Below, in pieces: positions 8,823 through 17,264 of a stretch of DNA of 64,000 nucleotides (positions are counted from its first letter, which is position 1; each line of letters starts with the position of its first letter). Source of the DNA: Actinospica robiniae DSM 44927 (lineage in GTDB: Bacteria > Actinomycetota > Actinomycetes > Streptomycetales > Catenulisporaceae); NCBI RefSeq assembly GCF_000504285.1, contig NZ_KI632511.1, positions 8,042,154-8,106,153 of the forward strand. Reading direction: 5' to 3'. The notes beneath the pieces are model-generated. The model did no database searches. It had not been told where the DNA came from and worked only from the letters and a program-made list of their open reading frames with translations. Both the position numbers and the translations under genes were made by a program.

Positions 8823-9027
8823 CGCGCTTTTACCTCGGCCCTGGCTCCTACGCTTCGCTACGTCGCCAGGGCCTATGTACGAGCGGCACGGCTCCCTGTG
8901 CCTATTCGGGGGCACGGCCCCCGAGCCCCCACGCCGGGGACACCCCGGACCCCGCGCGCAGGTCCGGTGGGTGGTGGGGATGTTCGGCGGCGAGATGTTG
9001 TCGGGGCGTCAGTTGACGGCAGGCCTG
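8821..9027 (+). repeat. Hairpin-rich repeat, copy 1 (long form)
   Basis: The unit begins GACGCGCTTTTACCTCGG and carries three hairpins. The first pairs 8837-8845 with 8865-8873. The second is CGGGGGC-ACG-GCCCCCG at 8907-8923. The third pairs CCGGACC at 8945-8951 with GGTCCGG at 8961-8967. The unit ends with CAGTTGACGGCAGGCCTG. The lacI stop codon overlaps its first bases, so it may act as the lacI terminator. Confidence 0.85.
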
Positions 9028-9149
9028 GACGCGCTTTTACCTCGGCCCCGCCCCTACGCTTCGCTACGGGGCTGGGCCTGCGTACGAGCGCACGGCTTCC
9101 TGTGTTTGTTCGGGGGCACGGCCCCCGAGCCCCCGCGCCGGAAAGCCTG
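9028..9149 (+). repeat. Hairpin-rich repeat, copy 2 (short form)
   Basis: It begins with the same GACGCGCTTTTACCTCGG and keeps hairpins one and two but ends after about 120 bases, lacking the third hairpin and the tail. Hairpin one differs in sequence from copy 1 yet still pairs (GGCCC with GGGCC, GCCCC with GGGGC). Confidence 0.85.
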
Positions 9150-9353
9150 GACGCGCTTTTACCTCGGCCCCGCCCCTACGCTTCGCTACGGGGCTGGGCC
9201 TGCGTACGAGCGCACGGCTTCCTGTGTTTGTTCGGGGGCACGGCCCCCGAGCCCCCACGCCGGGGACACCCCGGACCCCGCGCGCAGGTCCGGTGGGTGG
9301 TGGGGATGTTCGGCGGCGAGATGTTTTCGAGGCGTCAGTTGACGGCAGGCCTG
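9150..9353 (+). repeat. Hairpin-rich repeat, copy 3 (long form)
   Basis: Its first 110 bases match copy 2 almost exactly, and the remainder matches the second half of copy 1. It therefore looks like a recombinant of the two, or copy 2 arose by an internal deletion. Confidence 0.85.
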
Positions 9354-9430
9354 GACGCTCTTTAGCTCTTACGCTGCGGATACCCTCGGACCTTGCGGGC
9401 AGGTCAGGTGGGTGCGGGGTGGTGGCGGCT
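9354..9430 (+). repeat. Degenerate partial repeat, copy 4
   Basis: It starts GACGCTCTTTAGCTCTTACGC and later contains GACCTTGCGGGCAGGTCAGG, echoing the third hairpin region of the long copies. Pairing is largely lost, so this appears to be a decayed copy. Confidence 0.55.
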
Positions 9431-9859
9431 CCATCGTCCAGAAGGCGCGGGGCATCGAGGGATCGCCCGGGCTTATGTGTCGGGGACGGCTTTGGTTCTG
9501 TGCCGTTGCGTCATAGCTCGGCCGCTTCCCATTGGCGGAAAGTTCTCGGTCGTTCCGGGCCGATGCGTGACTGTTCCGTGGACGGCGTGCCGGCCACTGA
9601 TTGTCGGGCTGCCTCAATATGCTGCTTTCACTTCAGGTCCCATTCCGGCCCTGAATCAGTGCGGCCGAGATCTCGACCGCGCCCCGGTTTTCGCTCAGCA
9701 CACGGCTTCCCACCACCCGCGGTCCATGCGGCCGCTCCCCGTCCTCCCCGATACACCTCCCCGCGCCGCGCACGGCGCATTCCTGCTCGAGCTCGCGCCC
9801 ACCCGGTGCGGCTCTGGCCTGGCCTTTCCGAACTCACCCGCTGCGGCGGCCGCGCTTCG
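9431..9859. other. Intergenic region, no gene recognised
   Basis: These 429 bases have lower G+C and no strong third-position bias in any frame. Short open frames on both strands show no known domain or ribosome site. The stretch may be a decayed remnant next to the repeats. A small hairpin (GCGCTT/AAGCGC, 9852-9868) overlaps the stop of the WhiB gene. Confidence 0.4.
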
Positions 9860-10255
9860 CTAAAGCGCCGGGACCGGCCTGGGGCGCGGTATTCGGCGGC
9901 CGAAGGATGAGCCGGTCGCCAGTTCCCGGTCCGCCTCGCTCAGGCCGCCCCACACGCCGAACAGCTCCGGCGTGCCGAGCGCGTGAGCGCGGCATTCGCG
10001 CAGCACCGGGCAGGTCGCGCAGATCTGCTTGGCCTCGCCCTCGCGCGCTTCGCGGTCCCTGGTGCGCTCCTTCTCCGGTCCGAAGAACAGCCGTGCGTCC
10101 GCCCCCTGGCAGCGTGCCTGCTCCTGCCAACCCAGCCGCAGATCCGCGATCGCCGGGATGCGCGCCGCATTGCGCGCCGAGCGCCGCGCCGGAAGCAGGG
10201 CCATGCGGTTTCCCATGCCGCTCGCCACCATCGCAGCCGTGTCCGTCCGAGTCAC
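9860..10255 (-). CDS. WhiB-family iron-sulfur transcription factor (WhiD/WhiB3-like)
   Basis: This 131-residue protein has the WhiB domain at about residues 43-110. The four cysteines that hold a 4Fe-4S cluster are Cys49, Cys79, Cys82 and Cys88 (pattern C-x29-CxxC-x5-C), followed by the GVWGG turn. The REAREGEAKQIC segment and AHAL helix are closest to WhiD/WhiB3. Such proteins bind the principal sigma factor and control sporulation, redox or secondary metabolism. An N-terminal extension of about 40 residues precedes the domain. The frame is open upstream to 10528, but a strong GGAGGGG site fits the GTG at 10255, which I use. It faces away from the HTH-TPR regulator across a 456-base gap. Confidence 0.88.
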   Translation of the reverse strand: MTRTDTAAMVASGMGNRMALLPARRSARNAARIPAIADLRLGWQEQARCQGADARLFFGPEKERTRDREAREGEAKQICATCPVLRECRAHALGTPELFGVWGGLSEADRELATGSSFGRRIPRPRPVPAL

Positions 10256-10711
10256 GTCGTCTACCCCTCCACTCGACTCGTCTTTCAAGGCGTCAAACGG
10301 ATCGCGGCGAACGGGTGTTCCCGTGCCGAAGGTGAAGTCTCGATCCGGTATCGGCCTACTGAATACGACGGCTGCGGCCCGCGAAACGTTCCCGATCCGG
10401 TGAACCGGATTGCGGCTCGGGAGCGCGCGCCGTTTCCGCGCCCTCGCAAACCGGGGCGAAACGGTCGCGGCACGCCGCTCAGCGGGCCGATCGCGACCGT
10501 TCGCCGAGCGGACGCGCGCGCACTTCAACCGTATGCGCCGCCTAGTCCGGGGCCCTCACCGCGCGCTCGGCCGCGGAGGTCCGCCCGGAGTCCGCACGGG
10601 GGGCGCACGGTTCCTCACGCACGGCGCACGCGGGCCGAGTGCGTTCCCCCGATGGAGTGGATTCGTGCAATTGCAAGATGCAAGTGCGAGCGAGGCACTA
10701 GCTTCCCTCAT
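10256..10711. promoter_or_regulatory. Divergent control region with an inverted repeat at 10395-10410
   Basis: This 456-base gap separates the divergent WhiB and HTH-TPR genes and should hold both promoters. ATCCGGT and ACCGGAT form a perfect seven-base inverted repeat two bases apart (10395-10410), a plausible dimer operator. On the minus strand GGCCGATACC resembles a WhiG-type -10 (GCCGATAA), but no TAAA lies at the right distance. Close to the right gene, GCAATTGC and repeated TGCAA motifs occur at about 10667-10687. Confidence 0.45.
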
Positions 10712-12181
10712 ATGACCGTACAGCAGTCGGAGGCACGGCGGCGCTCCCCGAACGGGCAGAGCGGGTGCTGCCCGAACGGGCAGAGCGACGTGGTGACGCT
10801 GCGCGAACTGCGCCGGCGCCGCTACTGGACCCAGTCCGACCTCGCGCTCGCCTTCGAGGAGCGCTCGCGTCAGGTCGGACGCGCGCTCTCGCTGTCGGTG
10901 CGGCAGGTACGCCGCTGGGAGGGCGTGGATCCCCCGCTCCCGCTGCCGGCCTACCAAGAAGTGCTCGAGTCCTTGTTCGGCCTGCCCATCGAACGGATGG
11001 GCTTCCCGGCGCCGTGGCCCGGCTCGCCACGCCGGGAGCTGGACGAGGAGCCCGAGCTCATCCCAGGGGGAGCGCTTGCCGCCCGGTCGTTCGACGACGA
11101 CCGAGAGAGAGCAGAACCAGTGAAAAGGCGTCAGTTCGTGGCCGGAGCCATGGCCCTCGGAGCGCCCGCGGGACCGTGGACGGAAGCGGAGCCCGCACAG
11201 GCCGCCGCCGCGCCTCCGCCGGCCCAGCACCGCTCCGCCGCCGGTGGTGCGCCGTCGGCGCCGTCGGCGCGCCGGGCCACGCTCGATCCCCAGGCCGTCA
11301 CCGGATACGCGGCGATCACCGCGCAGCACCGCGCGCTGTACTGGACCGTCCCGGCCGAGACCATGGTCGAGCCGGTGCGCGCGCACGTGGAACTGGGCAC
11401 CGAACTGCTGTGCGCGACCGGCTCCTCGATGCTGCGGGCCCGGCTGGCCGCGCCGGTCGCCGAGACCGCGCTGCTGGCCGCCCGGCTGGCCTTCTTCGAC
11501 GTGCAGCGCCCGCAGTGCGCGAGCGCCCACTTCGAGCTCGCCCGGCAGGCGGCCAAGGAGTCCGGCGATCCGGCGCTGCTGAGCGCGGTGCTGGCCCACG
11601 CCGCGCTCCCCGCGGCGTTCGCCGGCGTGGCCGGGCAGGCGAGGGCCTTGATCCGGCAGGCGCTGGAGTGCGGCCTGCGCGGCGGCAGCGCGGAGCAGCG
11701 CTCCTGGCTCTACGCCGTGCTCTCCGAGGTGGAGTCGCGGCTCGGCGACGGCCGGGCGGCGACGGACGCGATCGCCCGCGCCGAGGCCGAGCTCGGCCGC
11801 GGCGGCCCGACGCGGCCGGAGTGGCTGGACTACTATGACGCCTCTCGGCTCAGCGGCTTCTCCGGGTTCTGCCAGCTCGCGGCCGGACGCCCGAGCCGGG
11901 CCGCCGAGGCGCTCGAGCACAATCTGCGCGGGCTCACCCCGGGCGCGGGCAAGCAGCGCTCGATCACGCTGGCCGACCTGGCCGGCGCGCGGGCCCGCCA
12001 GGGTGAGTACGAGGAAGCCGCCCGCCTGCTCGAGGCGGCGGTGGATCAACTGGGCCGGCACTGGTACGCGACCGGCCTCAACCGCGTCGACTCGGTGCGT
12101 CAGCGCCTGGAAGCGGGCGGCGCGCCGCTGCGAATGCTCTCCTCACTCACAGAGGCGCGCCGAGCCCTCACCCCGGCCTGA
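10712..12181 (+). CDS. HTH regulator with C-terminal TPR-like domain
   Basis: This 489-residue protein has an N-terminal Xre-like helix-turn-helix (LRELRRRRYWTQSDLALAFE through LSVRQVRRWEG, residues about 30-72). A flexible linker contains KRRQFVAGAMALGAPAG, a short RR-plus-hydrophobic segment common in this class, though not convincing as an export signal. The C-terminal 300 residues are helical and TPR-like, typical of actinobacterial regulators that bind peptides or partner proteins. Near the start, the peptide NGQS is encoded twice in a short tandem DNA repeat. The ATG at 10712 lies close to likely promoter elements and lacks a clear ribosome site, so a very short leader is possible. The target genes are unknown. 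Confidence 0.75.
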   Translation: MTVQQSEARRRSPNGQSGCCPNGQSDVVTLRELRRRRYWTQSDLALAFEERSRQVGRALSLSVRQVRRWEGVDPPLPLPAYQEVLESLFGLPIERMGFPAPWPGSPRRELDEEPELIPGGALAARSFDDDRERAEPVKRRQFVAGAMALGAPAGPWTEAEPAQAAAAPPPAQHRSAAGGAPSAPSARRATLDPQAVTGYAAITAQHRALYWTVPAETMVEPVRAHVELGTELLCATGSSMLRARLAAPVAETALLAARLAFFDVQRPQCASAHFELARQAAKESGDPALLSAVLAHAALPAAFAGVAGQARALIRQALECGLRGGSAEQRSWLYAVLSEVESRLGDGRAATDAIARAEAELGRGGPTRPEWLDYYDASRLSGFSGFCQLAAGRPSRAAEALEHNLRGLTPGAGKQRSITLADLAGARARQGEYEEAARLLEAAVDQLGRHWYATGLNRVDSVRQRLEAGGAPLRMLSSLTEARRALTPA

Positions 12182-12213
12182 GGCCTCTCCCCCCGGTCCG
12201 GATCCCACCGTGC

Positions 12214-12242
12214 GGCCCCCTGCCCTCACGGGCGAGGGGGCC
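12214..12242 (+). terminator. Intrinsic-type terminator after the HTH-TPR gene
   Basis: GGCCCCCT-GCCC and GGGC-G-AGGGGGCC pair into a 12-base-pair stem with a four-base TCAC loop and one bulged G. It lies 33 bases after the stop. There is no T-run, as is common for actinobacterial terminators. Confidence 0.75.
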
Positions 12243-12310
12243 TGAGCGCGTCGTCCCGTCAGGCGCGCGTGGAGATTGCGCTCACGGGCGTTAGAGCAGC
12301 GTATGCAAGG

Positions 12311-12396
12311 GGAGTTTTCCGTCTTCCGGCGGCGTTCCATCAGGCGGTGAGAAGCGCACGGGCACGCCACCGCCGGAAGAATGGGAAAATCACTCC
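12311..12396 (+). promoter_or_regulatory. kdpD leader stem-loop reaching the start codon
   Basis: TCTTCCGGCGG (12322-12332) pairs perfectly with CCGCCGGAAGA (12370-12380). The stem can extend through GGAGTTTTCC (12311-12320) against GGGAAAATCACTCC (12383-12396). The right arm contains the only purine-rich stretch before the kdpD GTG at 12397, so the folded leader would hide the ribosome site. A regulatory role is inferred from position only. Confidence 0.5.
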
Positions 12397-14997
12397 GTGA
12401 GTCAGCGCGGCAAGCTCAGGGTCTACCTCGGGGCCGCCCCTGGCGTCGGCAAGACCTACAAGATGCTCGAAGAGGGCCATCGGCGGGCTGAGCGTGGCGC
12501 AGACGTGGTGGTCGGCTTCGTGGAGACGCACGGGCGCGAGCAGACAGCCAGGATGGCCGAGGGCCTCGAGCAGGTGCCGCGGGTCACCCGGCATTACCGC
12601 GGGGTCGAGGTGCAGGAGATGGACCTCGACGCGGTGCTGGCCAGGCGGCCGCAGGTCGCGCTGGTCGACGAGCTGCCGCACAGCAACGTGCCGGGCGGGC
12701 GGCACGAGAAGCGGTGGCAGGACATTCAGGACCTGCTCGACGCCGGCATCGAGGTCATCTCGACCGTCAACGTCCAGCACCTCGAAACCCTCAACGACGT
12801 GGTCCAGCGGATCACCGGCGTGCCGCAGCGCGAGGCCGTGCCGGACGAGGTCGTGCGCGCCGCCGACCAGATCGAGCTGGTCGACATGTCGCCGGAGTCG
12901 CTGCGGCGCCGGCTTGCGCACGGAAACGTCTACGCAGCCGAGAAGATCGATGCGGCGCTCGGCAACTACTTCCGGCTGGGCAACCTCACCGCGCTGCGGG
13001 AGCTGGCGCTGCTGTGGGTCGCCGACCGGGTCGACGAGGGGCTGCGGCGCTACCGGGAGGAGCACCACATCGAGCGGGTCTGGGAGGCCCGCGAACGGGT
13101 GGTGATCGCGCTGCCCGGCAGCGCCGCCGGCGATCTGCTGATCCGCCGGGCCGCCCGGATCGCGGCGCGCGCGGCCGGCGGCGAGCTGATCGCGGTGCAC
13201 ATCGCCCGCTCGGACGGGCTGGCCGGCGACACCAGCCCTACCGCCCTCGCCGCGCAGCGCCACCTGGTCGAATCCCTCGGCGGGACGTATCACACCATCG
13301 TCGGCGACGACGTGCCGCGCGCGCTGATCGAGTTCGCCCAGGCGAAGAACGCCACCCAGCTCGTGCTCGGCACCTCGCGGCGCAGCCGGGTCAACCGCTT
13401 CCTGACCGGCCGGGGCGTGGGCGAGACCACGACCATGTACTCCGGCGACATCGACGTGCACATGGTGACGCACCGGAACCCGGCCCAGCGCCGCCGCCGG
13501 CTGCCGCCGAACCCGCTGCGCCAGGCCGAGTGGGGGACCGGCGGCAGCCGGCGCGGCGTGGCCGCCGCCCTTCTCAGCCCGCCGGTGCTGGCCGCGCTGC
13601 TCTACAACTGGGGTCCGCAGCTGCGGCTCAATCAGGCCACCGACATCCTGCTCTTCCTCACCCTGACGGTGGCCGTCGCCCGGCTCGGCGGAATGGTCGC
13701 GGCCCTGGTGGCGGCGATCTGGAGCTCGCTGCTGCTCAACTACTTCTTCATCGCGCCGGTCCACTCGATCACCATCGCCGAGGCCAACAACGTGATCGCG
13801 TTGGTGGTGTTCGTCCTGGTGGGGCTGACCGTGGCGTCCGTGGTGGATCTGGCGATCAAACAGACCCGCAGCGCCGCGCACGCATCGGCCGAGGCGGAGA
13901 CGCTCAACGCCTTCGCGGCGGCGCTCCTGCGCGGCGACGAGGCGATCGCCGCGCTGCTCGAACGCTTCCGCGAGACCTTCTCCATGGCCAGCGTCAGCCT
14001 GCTCCAGCGCAGTGACCCGGGCAATCCGCGGCTGCCGGACGAGATCGACGACCCGTCACGCTGGACCCTGGTCGCCTCCACCGGAACCGATCCGGCGCTG
14101 AGCCCGGGCGGCGCCGACACCGTGATCGAAGCGGGCCCGGGCGCGGTGCTCGGACTGCGTGGACGCACTCTGCCCGCCGCCGACCAGCGCGTGCTCGTGG
14201 CGTTCGCGGCCCAGGCCACCGCCGCGATGGAACGCCGCAGGCTCGCGCGCGAGGCTGCCACCGCGCAGACGCTCGCGGCCGCCGACAAGATGCGCACCGC
14301 ATTGCTGGCCGCCGTCTCGCACGACCTGCGCTCCCCGCTGGCCGCGGCGAAGGCCTCGATCAGCACCTTGCGCGACCCCGACCTTGAGCTGCCGGATGAC
14401 GACCACGCCGAACTGCTCGAAGCCGCCGAGGAATCCCTCGACAAGCTCACCCGGCTCGTCGAGAACCTGCTGGACATGTCCCGGCTGCAGGCCGGCGCGC
14501 TCAAGCCGAAGCTCGAACCGGCCGCGATCGAGGACATCATCCCGCGCGCCATCGACGACGTCCCCGAAGCGGCCGGGCGGGTGCGCCTGGAGCCGCCCGA
14601 CCCCGGAATCCCGGACGCGCTGGTGGACGGTCCACTCCTTGAACGCGTCGTGGCGAACCTGATCGGGAACGCCGTCAGGCACACCCGTTCGCCGGTCACG
14701 GTGACCCTCTCCGCGCTGGGTGACCAGGTCGAGGTGCGGGTGATCGACCGCGGCCCCGGCATCCCGGAAGAGGACTGGGACCTGGTGTTCCGTCCCTTCC
14801 AGCGGCTCGGCGATCGGGATAACACGACGGGCGTCGGCCTCGGACTCGCCCTCTCCCGCGGCCTGGCCGAGGCGATGGGCGGCGCGCTGGTGCCGGAGGC
14901 CACGCCCGGCGGGGGCATCACGATGGTGCTGTCCGTGGTGGCGGCCGGCCACCAGGAAGGGCCGGCGGACACGAGTACACAGGAGGTCGCCCGATGA
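12397..14997 (+). CDS. kdpD: KdpD-type osmosensitive potassium sensor histidine kinase
   Basis: This 866-residue membrane kinase detects potassium limitation or turgor and phosphorylates KdpE. Domains in order: the KdpD N-terminal ATP-binding domain (Walker A GAAPGVGKT, residues about 12-20), a universal-stress-like domain (about 225-370; in relatives this binds cyclic-di-AMP), four membrane helices (about 390-490), a GAF-like region, and HisKA/HATPase (phosphoacceptor His642 in AVSHDLRSPL; N-box and G-boxes ending GVGLGLALSRG). The length is normal for KdpD. It starts at GTG directly after a leader hairpin and overlaps kdpE by four bases. No kdpFABC pump genes are adjacent, which is unusual. 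Family assignment is very secure. Confidence 0.93.
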   Translation: MSQRGKLRVYLGAAPGVGKTYKMLEEGHRRAERGADVVVGFVETHGREQTARMAEGLEQVPRVTRHYRGVEVQEMDLDAVLARRPQVALVDELPHSNVPGGRHEKRWQDIQDLLDAGIEVISTVNVQHLETLNDVVQRITGVPQREAVPDEVVRAADQIELVDMSPESLRRRLAHGNVYAAEKIDAALGNYFRLGNLTALRELALLWVADRVDEGLRRYREEHHIERVWEARERVVIALPGSAAGDLLIRRAARIAARAAGGELIAVHIARSDGLAGDTSPTALAAQRHLVESLGGTYHTIVGDDVPRALIEFAQAKNATQLVLGTSRRSRVNRFLTGRGVGETTTMYSGDIDVHMVTHRNPAQRRRRLPPNPLRQAEWGTGGSRRGVAAALLSPPVLAALLYNWGPQLRLNQATDILLFLTLTVAVARLGGMVAALVAAIWSSLLLNYFFIAPVHSITIAEANNVIALVVFVLVGLTVASVVDLAIKQTRSAAHASAEAETLNAFAAALLRGDEAIAALLERFRETFSMASVSLLQRSDPGNPRLPDEIDDPSRWTLVASTGTDPALSPGGADTVIEAGPGAVLGLRGRTLPAADQRVLVAFAAQATAAMERRRLAREAATAQTLAAADKMRTALLAAVSHDLRSPLAAAKASISTLRDPDLELPDDDHAELLEAAEESLDKLTRLVENLLDMSRLQAGALKPKLEPAAIEDIIPRAIDDVPEAAGRVRLEPPDPGIPDALVDGPLLERVVANLIGNAVRHTRSPVTVTLSALGDQVEVRVIDRGPGIPEEDWDLVFRPFQRLGDRDNTTGVGLGLALSRGLAEAMGGALVPEATPGGGITMVLSVVAAGHQEGPADTSTQEVAR

Positions 14998-15695
14998 TGC
15001 GCGTTCTGGTGGTCGACGACGAGCCGCAGCTGCTGCGTGCCCTGCGGATCAACCTCTCGGCCCGGAGGTACGAGGTCGTCGTCGCGGCCGACGGCGCCTC
15101 GGCCCTGGAGGCGGCCGCGCGGCATCTGCCCGACCTCGTCATCCTCGACCTCGGCCTGCCCGACATGGACGGCGCGGAGGTCATCGCCGGCCTGCGCGGC
15201 TGGACGAAGGTGCCCATCCTCGTGCTCTCCGGCCGCGCCGACGCGGCCGACAAGGTCGACGCCCTCGACGCCGGTGCGGACGACTACGTCACCAAGCCGT
15301 TCTCGATGGAAGAGCTGATGGCCCGTCTGCGCGCACTCCAGCGGCGCGCCGAAGGCGATTCCGGCGCTGACGAGCCGGTGGTGCTGATCGGTCATTTCAG
15401 CGTCGACCTTTCCGCGAAAACCATCACGAGGCGCGCCGACGCGTCCGCGGAGGCGCCGGAATCCGTACATCTGACCAAAACCGAATGGGCCGTACTCGAA
15501 GTCCTGGTGCGCAATCCGGGCCGCCTGGTGTCCGGCAAACAGCTGCTGCAGCAGGTGTGGGGTCCGGCCTATAAGTCGGAGACGAATTACCTGCGCTTCT
15601 ATCTGGCGAAGCTGCGGCAGAAGCTGGAACCCGAGCCCTCGCACCCGAAGCAGCTGCTCACGGAGCCGGGGATGGGCTACCGCTTCCAGCCCTGA
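14994..15695 (+). CDS. kdpE: KdpE-type response regulator
   Basis: This 233-residue OmpR-class regulator has a receiver domain with acidic pocket VDDE, phospho-acceptor Asp52 in ILDLGLPD, and Lys in VTKPFSM. A C-terminal winged helix (LTKTEWAVLEVLVRNPGRLV) binds DNA. It is coupled to kdpD by an ATGA overlap and is its obvious substrate. In most bacteria it activates kdpFABC; no such genes lie within the window, so the target promoters are elsewhere or different. Confidence 0.93.
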   Translation: MMRVLVVDDEPQLLRALRINLSARRYEVVVAADGASALEAAARHLPDLVILDLGLPDMDGAEVIAGLRGWTKVPILVLSGRADAADKVDALDAGADDYVTKPFSMEELMARLRALQRRAEGDSGADEPVVLIGHFSVDLSAKTITRRADASAEAPESVHLTKTEWAVLEVLVRNPGRLVSGKQLLQQVWGPAYKSETNYLRFYLAKLRQKLEPEPSHPKQLLTEPGMGYRFQP

Positions 15696-15887
15696 GGCTG
15701 CGTGATGAAGGGTGTCGAATACCAGCGCCGAAAGGCGAAGAAAGGCACGTAGATTCACCCGATCGAGTGTCAGATTCGTGTATCGCCGAAGTCATGACTG
15801 ACGTATCGTCGTATTCGTGATCGTCCGGTTTCCCTCATGTGTCGGGGAGCTGCCGGACGCCTGCGAACGCGACGGAGGTTGGATATC

Positions 15888-16484
15888 GTGAAGACCATGG
15901 CAGCCCGACGCGACCACCGGGAGATGACGGTCGAGGAGTTCGAAGCCCTCGCCGCCGATGCGGAACGCCTCGACGACGGCGCCCGGTACGAACTCGTATA
16001 CGGGAAGCTGGGGGTCAAGGAAGTGCCGGACGGGGACCACGGGGAGATCATCGCCTGGTTGAGCGAGTGGTTCGCTTTTCGCTGCTCACCCCGACTGCGC
16101 GCCTATGTGGAGCAGCAGCTCAAGATCGAGGAGTATCGCAAGGGTCGGGCGCGCCCGGATCTGCTGCTCGCCCCGCCCGGATCCTTCAGAGGCCAGGGAG
16201 ACTGGCCTGAACCCGAACCGGTGGCGCTCGCCATCGAGGTCACCTCCTTCGAGCGGGACGCTCAGCGGCGTGACGGCATCGACAAGCCGCGTGCGTACGC
16301 CGAGACGGGGATTCAGGTCTACCTGGTCGTGGATCGGCGGAAGGACTGCGTGATCGTCCACAGCGAGCCGGAGGGCGAGGTGTATCGGAACGTGCAGATC
16401 TACCCGGTCGGGGCTTTGGTCTGGCTGCCCGCTCCGATCTCGCTCGAGTTGGACACCGAGCCGCTGCGGGAGCTGATCGCCTAA
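15888..16484 (+). CDS. Uma2-family (DUF820) putative PD-(D/E)XK protein
   Basis: This 198-residue protein belongs to the abundant but poorly understood Uma2/DUF820 family, whose fold resembles restriction-type nucleases. The visible core includes YELVYGKL, the ARPDLLL strand, LAIEVTS and the AYAETGIQVYLVVD motif; the Asp, Glu and preceding polar residues fit a nuclease-like metal site. The start is a GTG at 15888, nine bases after GGAGG; an ATG three codons later is less well placed. It is followed nine bases later by a HAD gene, so they may share a transcript. The biological role of the family is unknown. Confidence 0.8.
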   Translation: MKTMAARRDHREMTVEEFEALAADAERLDDGARYELVYGKLGVKEVPDGDHGEIIAWLSEWFAFRCSPRLRAYVEQQLKIEEYRKGRARPDLLLAPPGSFRGQGDWPEPEPVALAIEVTSFERDAQRRDGIDKPRAYAETGIQVYLVVDRRKDCVIVHSEPEGEVYRNVQIYPVGALVWLPAPISLELDTEPLRELIA

Positions 16485-16493
16485 GATCACCCC

Positions 16494-17159
16494 GTGACTG
16501 AGCTGAGCGCACTCGTGTTCGATTTCGACGGGCTGATCCTGGATACCGAGACCCCGGAGTTCACAGCGTGGCAGGAGGTCTTCGCCCGGCACGGGGCTGC
16601 GCTGGTCGCGGCGGACTGGGCGCACGTGATCGGGTCGGTCGACCACGGCTGGGACCCGGCGGTGGAGATCGAGCGGGCGACGGGGGTGGTGGTGGACGAC
16701 GAGGAGATGCGGGCTCGGTGGCGGGCGCGGCACGTGGAGCTGCTCGCCAAGGAGTCGGTGCGGCCGGGTGTGGTCGGGCTGATCGAGGCCGCCAAGGCGC
16801 GCGGGCTGGGGCTCGCGATCGCTTCGAGCTCCAAGCGCGCGTGGGTGCAGGGGCACCTGGAGCGGCTCGGCATCTTCGACTCCTTCGACGCCGTGGCCAC
16901 CGGTGACGAGGTGGAGCGCACCAAGCCGGATCCCGCCCTCTACACGCTCGCCGTGACGCGGCTCGGTGTTCCGGCCGCTTCGGCGCTGGCGCTCGAGGAT
17001 TCTCCCAACGGCATCCGGGCGGCCCAGGCGGCCGGGCTGCGGTGCGTGGCGGTGCCCAACAACGTCTCGCGGCACCTCGACGTCTCGGCGGCGGACCTGG
17101 TGCTGGACTCCCTGGCCGAGCTGGACCTCGACGCGCTGCCGGCCCGAACCGGGGGCTGA
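16494..17159 (+). CDS. HAD-superfamily hydrolase, phosphoglycolate phosphatase-like
   Basis: This 221-residue haloacid-dehalogenase protein removes phosphate from a small metabolite. Motif I is DFDGLILDTE with nucleophile Asp and acid Asp; motif II is ASSSK; motif III/IV are the KPDP lysine and ALEDSPNGIRAA. The alpha-helical cap between motifs I and II makes it subfamily IA, resembling beta-phosphoglucomutase or sugar-phosphate phosphatases. It starts at a GTG nine bases after the Uma2 stop and lacks a clear ribosome site, suggesting coupling. The substrate cannot be predicted. Confidence 0.85.
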   Translation: MTELSALVFDFDGLILDTETPEFTAWQEVFARHGAALVAADWAHVIGSVDHGWDPAVEIERATGVVVDDEEMRARWRARHVELLAKESVRPGVVGLIEAAKARGLGLAIASSSKRAWVQGHLERLGIFDSFDAVATGDEVERTKPDPALYTLAVTRLGVPAASALALEDSPNGIRAAQAAGLRCVAVPNNVSRHLDVSAADLVLDSLAELDLDALPARTGG

Positions 17160-17198
17160 GCCGACCGCCTGACCTCATCCGGAGGCGCCGACGCCGCG

Positions 17199-17234
17199 GC
17201 CCCGGACCAGCCAAGTCGGCGGCTGGTCCGGGGC
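17199..17234. terminator. Bidirectional terminator between convergent genes
   Basis: GCCCCGGACCAGCC and GGCTGGTCCGGGGC form a perfect 14-pair stem around an eight-base loop. It sits between the HAD gene on the plus strand and the chitinase gene on the minus strand, so it can stop both. Confidence 0.85.
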
Positions 17235-17264
17235 GGCGGTGCTTGGTGGCCGAAAGGCCCGGGG

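Noticed and set aside
8821-9353. Possible CRISPR array
   Set aside because: There are only three copies, 120-207 bases long and directly abutting without unique spacers, and no cas genes.
8875-9365. Two overlapping 155-codon plus-strand frames in the repeat block
   Set aside because: They translate the hairpin repeats themselves, giving internally repeated peptides with no homology or ribosome site.
10256-10400. WhiG-dependent promoter for the WhiB gene
   Set aside because: A GCCGATAC element is present but no TAAA lies about 15 bases upstream of it.
11122-11180. Tat signal peptide within the HTH-TPR regulator (KRRQFVAGAMALGAPAG)
   Set aside because: It is internal, follows a DNA-binding domain and lacks the full SRRxFLK context; it is a common linker in this regulator class.
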